Below, in pieces: positions 1-6,394 of a stretch of 14,796 nt of DNA; the first letter of the stretch is position 1, and every line of letters begins with the position of its first letter. The translations under genes were made by a program, and so were the position numbers. The notes beneath the pieces are model-generated. The model was not told where the DNA came from. It ran no database searches and was given only the letters and a program-made list of their open reading frames with translations. Source of the stretch: Paracoccaceae bacterium. Its GTDB lineage: Bacteria; Pseudomonadota; Alphaproteobacteria; Rhodobacterales; Rhodobacteraceae. Location: contig WFQA01000282.1 of NCBI GenBank assembly GCA_015487255.1, positions 1 to 14,796 of the forward strand. The letters are read 5' to 3'.

Positions 1-339
1 AAGCTTGCTCGGTGTGGTGTTGCTTGCTGCCATAAAGGCCACCGGCACCGCCATGATCAGGGCAAAGATCGTGCCCAGTGTGGCAATGGCCAATGTATCC
101 CATATCGGCAGCCAGAGCTGGTTCATGTAAGACCAGCGCGGCGGGGTGGCGCGGGTGCTGATATCGGCAACAACCTCGCCGATATTGTCCATCATGAACC
201 ACAGCGTATTGTTGGAAATTTCCTGCCAGGACAGGATGAACAATATCAGCCCGACCAGCCACATCCCCCAGCGGATCCACTGCGCTTTTGTGGTGCGCAA
301 CTGCCAGACCTTCCGGCCGTTTTTCTCTTGCATAGGCAT
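1..339 (-). CDS. phnE: Phosphonate-type ABC transporter permease, second PhnE copy (partial, 3' end outside window)
   Basis: This is the N-terminal 113 codons of an inner-membrane permease of the PhnE type; the rest lies beyond the left edge. I read it by translating the reverse complement from an ATG at 339, and no stop occurs down to base 1. The protein starts MPMQEKNGRKVWQLRTTKAQ. A hydrophobic segment follows at about residues 25-41, then a periplasmic-looking stretch, then a second hydrophobic run beginning near 'LPIWDTLAIATLGTIFALIM', which is the usual start of the permease fold. The ATG overlaps the TAA stop of the upstream permease gene by one base (TAATG), so translation is probably coupled. 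Two tandem PhnE genes after PhnC are common in this importer family and are thought to form the transmembrane pair. The identity comes from position and from similarity in layout to the neighbouring PhnE; the truncation hides the EAA loop that would settle it. Confidence 0.82.
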   Translation of the reverse strand, partial: MPMQEKNGRKVWQLRTTKAQWIRWGMWLVGLILFILSWQEISNNTLWFMMDNIGEVVADISTRATPPRWSYMNQLWLPIWDTLAIATLGTIFALIMAVPVAFMAASNTTPSKL

Positions 340-1151
340 TACTGGATCCTCGCGCGAATGATACCGGACAGATATTCAAGGAACATCACGGTGACGATAA
401 TGATCAACAGGATGGCGGCTACGGTATCAAACTCGTAGCGGTCAAAGGCGGTGTTGAGCGTGCCGCCAATGCCGCCCGCCCCCACCAGCCCAAGCACGGC
501 GGATTCGCGAAAGTTGATATCAAGCCGATACATCGAAAGCCCGATCAGGCGCGGCATCACTTGCGGTTGCACCCCGAAATTGATCCATTGGCCCCAACTG
601 GCCCCGGTGGATTTGATCGCCTCTGCCTGCACTTTGTTCATGTTTTCAATATCTTCCGCCAAAAGCTTGGCCAAAAAACCGATGGTGGCAAAGCTGAGGG
701 TAATAAAGCCGGCCAAGGGGCCAAAGCCCAAAATCGCCACCAGGATGATCGCCACGATGATCTCGTTGAGCGCGCGCGAAACAGCGACAATCGCGCGGCA
801 GATCAGATAGACCGGCAAGGGCGCGATATTGCGCGCGGCCCCCAGCGCAATCGGAATGGAAATCGCAATGCCCACAACCGTCGAGGCAATGGTCATCATG
901 ATGCTCTCATATATTCCTTTGGATATATCGGGCCAGCGCGAGGTGAAATCGGGGCTGCCAAAGCCTTTGATAAACTGCCAGCCGCGCTCCCAGCCCCGGG
1001 CGATGCGGTCAAGGTTGATCTCGATTCCGGAAAAGGCAAGATAGAGGTAAACCAAAGAACCAATGATCAGCGCCCAGCGCCAAAACGGGTTTTTGATGAA
1101 ATGCGGTTTTTTCCAGGCTTTTCCGAGCCTGGCATCCAGTGCCGCGCTCAT
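339..1151 (-). CDS. phnE: Phosphonate-type ABC transporter permease PhnE
   Basis: This inner-membrane subunit (270 aa) forms the translocation path for a phosphonate, phosphite or phosphate ester importer. After a short cytosolic N-terminus there is a membrane segment at about residues 26-42. The conserved permease block follows from about residue 80, opening with SIMMTIASTVVGIAISIPIA. The cytoplasmic EAA loop that contacts the ATPase is visible at about residues 177-200, reading EAIKSTGASWGQWINFGVQP. Further hydrophobic spans close the protein, ending near 'LLIIIVTVMFLEYLSGII'. Length and domain plan match the PhnE/PtxC family. The ATG at 1151 overlaps the phnC stop by four bases (ATGA), which fixes the start and implies coupling. 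The family assignment is firm; the transported substrate cannot be read from this subunit. Confidence 0.93.
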   Translation of the reverse strand: MSAALDARLGKAWKKPHFIKNPFWRWALIIGSLVYLYLAFSGIEINLDRIARGWERGWQFIKGFGSPDFTSRWPDISKGIYESIMMTIASTVVGIAISIPIALGAARNIAPLPVYLICRAIVAVSRALNEIIVAIILVAILGFGPLAGFITLSFATIGFLAKLLAEDIENMNKVQAEAIKSTGASWGQWINFGVQPQVMPRLIGLSMYRLDINFRESAVLGLVGAGGIGGTLNTAFDRYEFDTVAAILLIIIVTVMFLEYLSGIIRARIQ

Positions 1152-1939
1152 ACCACTTCTTCCTCGTCTTCGTCGTCGACCTTTTCAATCGTCGCTTCCC
1201 AGTCTTCCTCGCCGTAAATATCGGTGAGCACCTCGGGCGTCAGCTCGGTTGGCCCGCCGTCAAACACCACCACGCCCAGCTTCAGCCCGATCACCCGCTG
1301 CACAAACATCTGCGCCAGCGCCACATCGTGGATGTTGATAATCGCCGAAAGCCCGCGCTCATCACAAAGCTCGACAATCAGCCGCATGATCTGGCGCGAG
1401 GTTTTCGGGTCCAGGCTGGCGGTAGGCTCATCAACCAGCAGCAATGAGGGGTTTTGGATCAGTGCGCGGGCAATGCCCACCCGCTGGCGCTGCCCGCCTG
1501 AAAGCTCGTCGGCGCGTTTATCAGCCATTGCCAGCAGGCCGACCCGGTCAAGCAACCGGTAAGCCTCGTCCACATCCGCTTGCGGAAATTTGCGAAACAG
1601 CGAGCGCCAGAAGCCAACATAACCAAGCCGCCCGGAAAGCACGTTTTCCATCACCGTCAGCCGCTCGACCAGCGCATATTCCTGAAAGATCATGCCCATT
1701 TTGCGCCGCGCTCTGCGCAGGCCACCCGAGCCGAGGGCGGTAATATTGGTGCTGTCCAGCAAGGCCTTGCCCGATGTGGGCGGCACCAGCCGGTTCACAC
1801 AGCGGATCAGGGTGGATTTGCCAGCCCCCGAAGGGCCGATCAGGGCCACGACCTGCCCGTCGGGGATGGTCAGGGTCACATCGCTCAGTGCTTTGTCACC
1901 TGTATTGTAAACTTTGGTAAGGCCTTGAAGTTCTAGCAT
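1148..1939 (-). CDS. phnC: Phosphonate-type ABC transporter ATP-binding protein PhnC
   Basis: This cytosolic ATPase (263 aa) powers the importer encoded around it. Walker A is GPSGAGKST at residues 35-43, the Q-loop lies in 'MIFQEYAL', the ABC signature LSGGQRQRVGIARAL begins at residue 146, Walker B with the catalytic glutamate is LLLVDEPTASLD at 167-178, and the switch histidine is in NIHD near 204. The start is the ATG at 1939, which gives the typical N-terminus MLELQGLTKVY and has a GAGG ribosome-binding sequence about 8-10 bases upstream. An in-frame start at 1975 would add 12 residues encoded by an intergenic stem-loop, so I reject it. An unusual feature is the strongly acidic C-terminal tail (VDDEDEEEVV). 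The gene lies 63 bp after phnD and overlaps phnE by 4 bp. Family is certain; substrate is not. Confidence 0.94.
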   Translation of the reverse strand: MLELQGLTKVYNTGDKALSDVTLTIPDGQVVALIGPSGAGKSTLIRCVNRLVPPTSGKALLDSTNITALGSGGLRRARRKMGMIFQEYALVERLTVMENVLSGRLGYVGFWRSLFRKFPQADVDEAYRLLDRVGLLAMADKRADELSGGQRQRVGIARALIQNPSLLLVDEPTASLDPKTSRQIMRLIVELCDERGLSAIINIHDVALAQMFVQRVIGLKLGVVVFDGGPTELTPEVLTDIYGEEDWEATIEKVDDEDEEEVV

Positions 1940-1961
1940 AATCCATCCTCGAGATATAGAA

Positions 1962-1989
1962 ATGGCGCCCACCATCCAGCAGGCGCCAT
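1962..1989. repeat. GC-rich stem-loop between phnD and phnC
   Basis: A perfect 8-bp inverted repeat (ATGGCGCC / GGCGCCAT, arms 1962-1969 and 1982-1989) encloses a 12-base loop, in the 63-bp gap between the phnD stop and the phnC start. On the coding (minus) strand it is preceded by an A-run and has no U-tract after it, so it is not a normal terminator for phn transcription. On the plus strand it is followed by ATATTTTTTT, which resembles an intrinsic terminator for antisense transcription. Stem-loops in this position in importer operons commonly stabilise the upstream binding-protein mRNA against 3' exonucleases. That role is inferred here. Confidence 0.6.
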
Positions 1990-2002
1990 ATTTTTTTAGC
2001 GC

Positions 2003-2974
2003 TTATTCACAAGCGTAAGATACACCGTTTGCCGCATCAATTTTGCGGATCACATCCCAGAATTCCTTATAGGTCATCTCAAGGAACTGACCCTCATTGG
2101 ATTTCTCGAATTCACGCTGCAACGAGGTGCCTTCCCACTCAAAGCTGAAGAAGGCGTCGCGAATTTGCGCTGTCAGCTCCGGGTCGAGGTTATAAGCCAC
2201 ACCAAAACCGGTGGTCGGGAAGGTTTGCGATTTGTAGATCGAGATCACCTGATCCGGGGTGATCACCTCACGCGAGATCATCCGCGACAGCACCGAATTG
2301 GCGATGGCGGCGGCAGGGTAATCCTGATTGGCCACGCCAAGGATCGAGTTATCGTGCTTGCCCGAGAATACCGGCTCGAAATCACGGTCCGCGATCATGT
2401 CGAAATCCGAGGCCAGAATGGCCGATGGTGCCTTGAAGCCCGAGTTCGAGGTTGGCGAGGTAAAGGCCAACTGCCCACCACGGATATCCTCAACCGATTC
2501 GATACCGGAGCCGGGATAGGTGATGATTTCCATCTCATAGCCAAAATTGCCATCCAGCGAGGCCATGATGGTGAACGGGTTGAAGCCCGCACAATTTACC
2601 GCCAGCGGGTTGGAGCCGGTGTTGAAGCCCGCAATATGCAAGCGGCCCGAGCGCATCGCCTCGATTTGCGCCGCGTTGGACTGCACGGGGAAGAACACCA
2701 CGTTTTTGCCGGTTTTCTCTTCGAGATAGGCCAGGAAATCAGACCATGCCTCTTCATAAACCGCCGGGTCTTCTACCGGTGTGTAAGCAAAGATCAGCGT
2801 GTCGGGGTTTACCCATTCAGCCGGATCGGTCGGGGTGTCTGCCAGCAGGTCACCGTCACGGTCACAATATTTGACATCAAGATCGCCGCGCGGGCAATCT
2901 TCCTGCGCGAAAGCCGCGCCACCCATGCTCAGCAAAAGCGCAACCGAGGCTGCGCCCAAAAGATTGGTTTTCAT
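2003..2974 (-). CDS. phnD: Phosphonate/phosphite/phosphate-type ABC transporter substrate-binding protein PhnD
   Basis: This periplasmic binding protein (323 aa) captures the ligand for the PhnCE importer. The start is the ATG at 2974, preceded by a strong GGAGGA site; the open frame runs on upstream to 3049, but that would hide a clear Sec signal peptide. The signal peptide is MKTNLLGAASVALLLSMGG..., with probable cleavage after AFA at residue 23. The mature protein begins with a short acidic extension carrying two cysteines (27, 37) and a DRDGDLLAD loop (38-46). The PhnD fold then opens with 'LIFAYTPVEDPAVYEEAW' and continues through 'VVFFPVQSNAAQIEAMRSGR' and a candidate ligand loop NTGS at 118-121. 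Two more cysteines (128 and 322, next to the C-terminus) suggest disulfides. It lies first in the phn group with its own upstream AT-rich region. Whether it prefers phosphonate, phosphite or phosphate is not decidable by eye. Confidence 0.92.
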   Translation of the reverse strand: MKTNLLGAASVALLLSMGGAAFAQEDCPRGDLDVKYCDRDGDLLADTPTDPAEWVNPDTLIFAYTPVEDPAVYEEAWSDFLAYLEEKTGKNVVFFPVQSNAAQIEAMRSGRLHIAGFNTGSNPLAVNCAGFNPFTIMASLDGNFGYEMEIITYPGSGIESVEDIRGGQLAFTSPTSNSGFKAPSAILASDFDMIADRDFEPVFSGKHDNSILGVANQDYPAAAIANSVLSRMISREVITPDQVISIYKSQTFPTTGFGVAYNLDPELTAQIRDAFFSFEWEGTSLQREFEKSNEGQFLEMTYKEFWDVIRKIDAANGVSYACE

Positions 2975-3013
2975 ATTTATTCCTCCACATTTTTTTTGTG
3001 CAGGAATTAGAAG

Positions 3014-3089
3014 ATATATAACAGCGCAAAGCAATCCTGAATGTGCCAAAACGGTTACAAAATTTTATTTTATTCGATTTGTTACAAAT
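3014..3089 (-). promoter_or_regulatory. Candidate promoter/operator region upstream of phnD
   Basis: The 198-bp gap before phnD (2975-3172) is markedly more AT-rich than the flanking genes. GTTACAAA occurs twice on the plus strand (3054-3061 and 3081-3088), a direct repeat with 27-bp spacing. The second copy sits inside a perfect 6-1-6 inverted repeat, ATTTGTTACAAAT (3077-3089). Read on the minus strand, the first copy continues as TTGTAAC-CGTT-TTGGCAC, which has the 7-4-7 layout of a PhoB box but only partial base agreement. A TTATAT hexamer at 3016-3021 could be a -10 element, although no well-spaced -35 is obvious. The layout suggests regulated expression, plausibly phosphate-responsive; this is inference. 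Confidence 0.35.
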
Positions 3090-3172
3090 TTTAACGTTTT
3101 TGAAGCTCAGATTGGGAGATTGGCAAAGCCGGGCAGGATTTATTCAATTTGGGGCAGAGTATCTGCTTGTAT

Positions 3173-4039
3173 TTACTTGCGCTGCTTTGCAACCTGAACC
3201 GCAAAAATGCCGACTGAGATCACCAAAACACCCAGAATATCCGCCGCAGAAAGAGATTCGCCAACCACCAAAGCGGCAATGGCCACCCCCAAAAACGGGT
3301 TTAGAAAGTGAAAGCTGGAGGCCCGCACCGGCCCGATCCGCCCGACCAATAAAAACCAAACCAGCGTCGCCAGCACGCCGGGCACCAAAGTGGTGTAGCT
3401 AAAAGCCGCGATAAGCTGCCATGTCCACTCGACCCGCCAGGTTTCAAATGCCAATGAGGCCGGAAACAGCGCCGCGCTGGCCACCAGCATTTGCAGACCC
3501 ACCACCATCAGCACATTGCCCGAGCTGACCGCCCCGCGCACCAGCAACGTGGCAATGCCCAGCGCCCCCACGCCGATAAACGCCAGCGCTACGCCAAATA
3601 TATCCGCCCCGGCTGAAAGCCGTGTCGACATGATGATGACCACCCCGGCAAAGCCCATCACCAGCCCCATCACCCCCAAAGCCGGCAGTTTTTCCTTCAA
3701 AAAAAGCCAGCTCAACAGCGCCACCAATAGCGGCAGCAGGCTGGCGATAATCGCGGCCAGCCCGGCCTCTATCCATTGCATCGCCACAAAATTGGCCCCG
3801 AGATAGACCCCGTTTTGCAAAACACCAAACAGCACCACGGCCAGCCACTGCTTGCGGCTGAGGCTGATCCGCTGGCCGAGCATTTTGGCGATCAGCATCG
3901 CCAGCAACCCCGAGAGCAAAAACCGCACCGAAAGCAACAGCAAGGGCGAGGCATAAGCCACCGCGATACGCGCCGAAGTAAAGGCGCTGCTCCACATCAG
4001 CACAAAGGCAAGCCCCATGATAAGGGCGCGGATATCCAT
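3173..4039 (-). CDS. EamA/DMT-superfamily transporter
   Basis: This inner-membrane protein (288 aa) of the drug/metabolite transporter superfamily has about ten predicted membrane helices arranged as two EamA repeats. The first repeat begins 'MDIRALIMGLAFVLMWSSAF' with the typical W-S-S-A-F motif and the ARIAVAY segment. The second starts at about residue 140 (GVALAFIGVGALGIATLLVR), and the last helix ends in 'GVLVISVGIFAVQVAKQRK'. I chose the ATG at 4039 because GGAG sits 9 bases upstream; a TTG at 4054 would give five extra residues. Members export amino acids, metabolites or drugs, and the sequence does not say which. The gene lies 49 bp after the small DUF6500-like gene and 198 bp before phnD, so it may be cotranscribed with the former but is probably separate from the phn genes. 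Confidence 0.88.
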   Translation of the reverse strand: MDIRALIMGLAFVLMWSSAFTSARIAVAYASPLLLLSVRFLLSGLLAMLIAKMLGQRISLSRKQWLAVVLFGVLQNGVYLGANFVAMQWIEAGLAAIIASLLPLLVALLSWLFLKEKLPALGVMGLVMGFAGVVIIMSTRLSAGADIFGVALAFIGVGALGIATLLVRGAVSSGNVLMVVGLQMLVASAALFPASLAFETWRVEWTWQLIAAFSYTTLVPGVLATLVWFLLVGRIGPVRASSFHFLNPFLGVAIAALVVGESLSAADILGVLVISVGIFAVQVAKQRK

Positions 4040-4088
4040 CAGGGAAGGCTCCAATCAAAACAGGGTCGCAAAACTAAGCCGTGTATAA

Positions 4089-4310
4089 TTACGCGTCTTT
4101 GTCCTGCAGCAATTCCTTAATCTTTAGCGCCTTCTCAAAATGATCAAGCTTATGTATCTGTATCCACCATGTAGCGGCTTCCATCAATAGAGCCGGGTTG
4201 TCATTTTTGTTTTTGAAAAAGGCATAGAAAGACAGCCCGACATTTTCGCCCTTGGCTTGAATTTTTTCGTTACATATTTTGATGGCTTTGTGTTTTAGAG
4301 CGCTTCGCAT
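4089..4310 (-). CDS. Small conserved-looking protein, probable DUF6500 family
   Basis: This is a 73-residue soluble protein without a signal peptide or membrane segment: a basic N-terminus (MRSALKHKAIKICNEKIQAK), a central 'GLSFYAFFKNKNDNPALLME', an aromatic 'ATWWIQIHKLDHFEKALK' and an acidic end. From memory it resembles short alphaproteobacterial proteins annotated as DUF6500, with the GLSFYAFF, WWI and LDHFEKA blocks; I could not check this. No function is known to me. The ATG at 4310 has only a weak upstream GGGTC. The gene stands between the HU terminator and the EamA transporter, 49 bp from the latter. Its composition (amphipathic helices, ordered aromatic positions) and freedom from arginine/proline-rich shadow content argue that it is a real gene. 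Confidence 0.72.
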   Translation of the reverse strand: MRSALKHKAIKICNEKIQAKGENVGLSFYAFFKNKNDNPALLMEAATWWIQIHKLDHFEKALKIKELLQDKDA

Positions 4311-4394
4311 TATGACCCAACTTTGTTTGCTATTGCTCGTATTTGTGGCGGACGCTCATTTTCTCTGCGGGCAATCCAGCGAAATAGCCATTAC

Positions 4395-4423
4395 AAAAAA
4401 CGGGCCGCCATATGGCAGCCCGT
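4395..4423 (-). terminator. Intrinsic terminator of the HU gene
   Basis: On the minus strand an ACGGGC-T-GCC stem pairs with GGC-G-GCCCGT around an ATAT loop (4400-4423). This gives ten pairs including one G-U, followed directly by a run of six U. It lies 23 bases beyond the HU stop codon. The structure is a textbook intrinsic terminator and separates the HU gene from the next gene downstream. Confidence 0.9.
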
Positions 4424-4445
4424 ATTAAAGCTTTTGCCAGATAGA

Positions 4446-4736
4446 TTAGCTGTTGATCAGGTCTTTCAGCGCTTTGGCGATGGTCACCTTGGCCACGCGG
4501 TCCGCGCCTTTTTTCATTTGCTCGCCGGTGGCGGGGTTGCGCACCATGCGCTCTGGGCGATCACGGCATACAAATTTGCCAAGGCCGGGCAGGGTCACGG
4601 CGCCACCGGCTTGCAGCTCGGCGGTCACGATTTTTTCCAGCGCTTCCAGCATGCCTTTGGCAGTGTTCTTGTCGCAATCCATCTCGTCGCAAATTGCGGT
4701 GATCAGCTGCGCTTTGGTCATGGCTTTCTTTGTCAT
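4446..4736 (-). CDS. HU-family DNA-binding (nucleoid) protein
   Basis: This 96-residue HU/IHF-family protein acts as a dimer that bends DNA and organises the nucleoid. The helical N-terminal half reads 'MTKAQLITAICDEMDCDKNT', followed by the dimer-forming 'MLEALEKIVTAELQAGGAVT'. The conserved turn 'LPGLGKFVCRDRPERMVRNP' leads into the DNA-grasping arm with its RNPATGEQ tip, and the C-terminal helix is 'VAKVTIAKALKDLIN'. Length is normal for HU. The ATG at 4736 has a strong GGGGGA site 4-5 bases upstream; a second ATG five codons in is a possible alternative. The protein contains cysteines, less usual in classic HU but seen in Rhodobacterales members. It is preceded by a 167-bp gap after amn and ends at a clear terminator, so it is probably transcribed on its own. 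I cannot tell HupA from HupB type. Confidence 0.93.
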   Translation of the reverse strand: MTKKAMTKAQLITAICDEMDCDKNTAKGMLEALEKIVTAELQAGGAVTLPGLGKFVCRDRPERMVRNPATGEQMKKGADRVAKVTIAKALKDLINS

Positions 4737-4774
4737 GGTTATCCCCCATCAGACGTTGGTTTTATTTTTGAACC

Positions 4775-4786
4775 GGTCATTTGACC
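4775..4786. promoter_or_regulatory. Short inverted repeat in the HU leader
   Basis: GGTCA-TT-TGACC, two perfect 5-bp arms with a 2-bp spacer, lies 39 bp upstream of the HU start codon in the 167-bp gap after amn. It could be an operator for a dimeric regulator. Palindromes this short arise by chance, and I could not place -35/-10 elements with confidence, so the assignment is weak. The rest of the gap (4737-4903) holds AT-rich sequence but no strong terminator for amn. Confidence 0.2.
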
Positions 4787-4903
4787 TTCCATGCAGAACT
4801 AAATCCGGTTTATCGCAGAAACTCAATCAAAGAATTCCCAAAATGCAATTTTTTTGACTCCTTGATCAGGAAAGTCGGCAATTTTTCGCCATTTCGCGCG
4901 AGT

Positions 4904-6394
4904 TTACAGAAAGGCAGTCTCCTCAAAGCTGCGCAGCTTGCGTGAATGCAGCCGCTCCAGCGGCATCGAGCGCAGGGATTCCATGGCGCGAATGCCGATT
5001 TTGAGGTGCTGGGCGACCTGGGATTTGTAAAATGCCGTAGCCATGCCGGGCAGTTTCAGCTCTCCGTGCAGGGGTTTGTCGGAGACACAAAGCAGGGTGC
5101 CATAGGGCACGCGGAAGCGAAAACCGTTGGCGGCGATGGTGGCGCTTTCCATATCCAGCGCAATGGCGCGGGATTGGCTGAGCCGAAACACCGGGCCGGA
5201 TTGCTCGCGCAATTCCCAGTTGCGGTTGTCAATCGTTGCCACGGTGCCGGTGCGCATGATTTTTTTCAGGTCATAGCCCGAATAATCGGTCACCTCGGCC
5301 ACCGCCTGCTCCAGCGCCACCTGCACCTCGGCCAAAGGCGGGATCGGCACCGAGGTCGGCAGGTCATCATCCAGCACTTTATCCTCACGCATATAGGCAT
5401 GCGCCAGTACATAATCCCCAAGGCTTTGGCTGTTGCGCAACCCCGCGCAATGGCCCAGCATCAGCCAGACATGCGGGCGCAACACCGCCACATGGTCGGT
5501 GATGGTCTTGGCATTGCTTGGCCCGACCCCGATATTGACCATGGTAATGCCCGAGCCGTCGGGCCGGGTCAGATGATAGGTCGGCATTTGCGGGGTGCGC
5601 CCTTTCGGGCCGCCGCTGGTGCCGTCAATCGTGGTCACCACATTGCCACCCTCGACCACCGTATCATAGCCGCTTTCAGGGTCGGCCACCTGTGCATGGG
5701 CAAAGCTCAGGAATTCGTCCATATAGAACTGGTAATTGGTAAACAGCACATGGTTTTGAAAATGGGCCGGGCTGGTGGCGGTATAATGGCTGAGCCGGGC
5801 CAGCGAATAATCCACCCTTTGCGCGGTAAACGGCCCAAGCGGGCGGGCACCGCTGCCATCATGGCCCGCCATGCCATTGGCGATGGCGTCATTGGTGCAG
5901 CTGAGGTCGGGCACATCAAAAACATCGCGCATTGGCCGCTCGAGATGGTCCTCGATCGCCCCTTCGATATGCGCGCCCTCCTTCATGGCAAAATGCAGCG
6001 GGATCGGGATGTCGGAGGCCGACACCTGCACCGGCACGCCGTGGTTTTGCAGCAACAGCCCGATTTGCTGCTGCAAATAACCGGCAAACAGGTCTGGCCG
6101 GGTGATGTTGATGGCATATTTGCCCGGCTCGGCTACATGGCCAAAGGCAAGGCGGGTATCAAGCTTGGCATGGGTGGTGGTGCTAATGCTGACCTGCGGG
6201 TAAAACGCCCGATACCGGCCCTTGGGTGGCTCGCCCGCCATCACCGCCTCAAAATTAGCCCGCAAAAACTGGGTGGATTGTTTATAAAGCGCCTGTAGCC
6301 GGGCCACCGCCTTGCCGGCATCGGTATAGCTTTGGGCCTGCAATGGCTCGGGTTGGATGATGGGCAGATCGGTCAATCCTAGATGCTGGTTCAT
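4904..6394 (-). CDS. amn: AMP nucleosidase
   Basis: This cytosolic enzyme (496 aa) splits AMP into adenine and ribose 5-phosphate. It has the two-domain plan of Amn (E. coli protein 484 aa): an N-terminal AMP-nucleosidase-specific domain to about residue 175 and a C-terminal phosphorylase-type nucleosidase domain. The latter shows NIGVGPSNAKT at 287-297, the conserved 'VWLMLGHCAGLRNSQSLGDY' at 309-328, the nucleoside-binding DMESA at 414-418 and SDKPLHGELKLPGMA at 438-452. All key blocks are intact. The ATG at 6394 overlaps the ade stop by four bases (ATGA), which fixes the start and indicates translational coupling with adenine deaminase, the enzyme that acts on its product. In E. coli Amn is allosterically controlled by ATP and phosphate; whether that applies here is unknown. 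Confidence 0.96.
   Translation of the reverse strand: MNQHLGLTDLPIIQPEPLQAQSYTDAGKAVARLQALYKQSTQFLRANFEAVMAGEPPKGRYRAFYPQVSISTTTHAKLDTRLAFGHVAEPGKYAINITRPDLFAGYLQQQIGLLLQNHGVPVQVSASDIPIPLHFAMKEGAHIEGAIEDHLERPMRDVFDVPDLSCTNDAIANGMAGHDGSGARPLGPFTAQRVDYSLARLSHYTATSPAHFQNHVLFTNYQFYMDEFLSFAHAQVADPESGYDTVVEGGNVVTTIDGTSGGPKGRTPQMPTYHLTRPDGSGITMVNIGVGPSNAKTITDHVAVLRPHVWLMLGHCAGLRNSQSLGDYVLAHAYMREDKVLDDDLPTSVPIPPLAEVQVALEQAVAEVTDYSGYDLKKIMRTGTVATIDNRNWELREQSGPVFRLSQSRAIALDMESATIAANGFRFRVPYGTLLCVSDKPLHGELKLPGMATAFYKSQVAQHLKIGIRAMESLRSMPLERLHSRKLRSFEETAFL

Noticed and set aside
1940..1975. Upstream extension of PhnC to 1975
   Set aside because: The added residues are encoded by the intergenic stem-loop, and the ATG at 1939 has a good ribosome-binding site and the family N-terminus.
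2975..3049. Upstream extension of PhnD to 3049
   Set aside because: It would place 25 residues before a clear signal peptide, and the ATG at 2974 has a strong GGAGGA site.
4946..6298. Plus-strand open frame of 450 codons opposite amn
   Set aside because: It lies wholly inside the AMP nucleosidase gene, has skewed His/Gly/Arg composition, no family motifs and no plausible ribosome-binding site.
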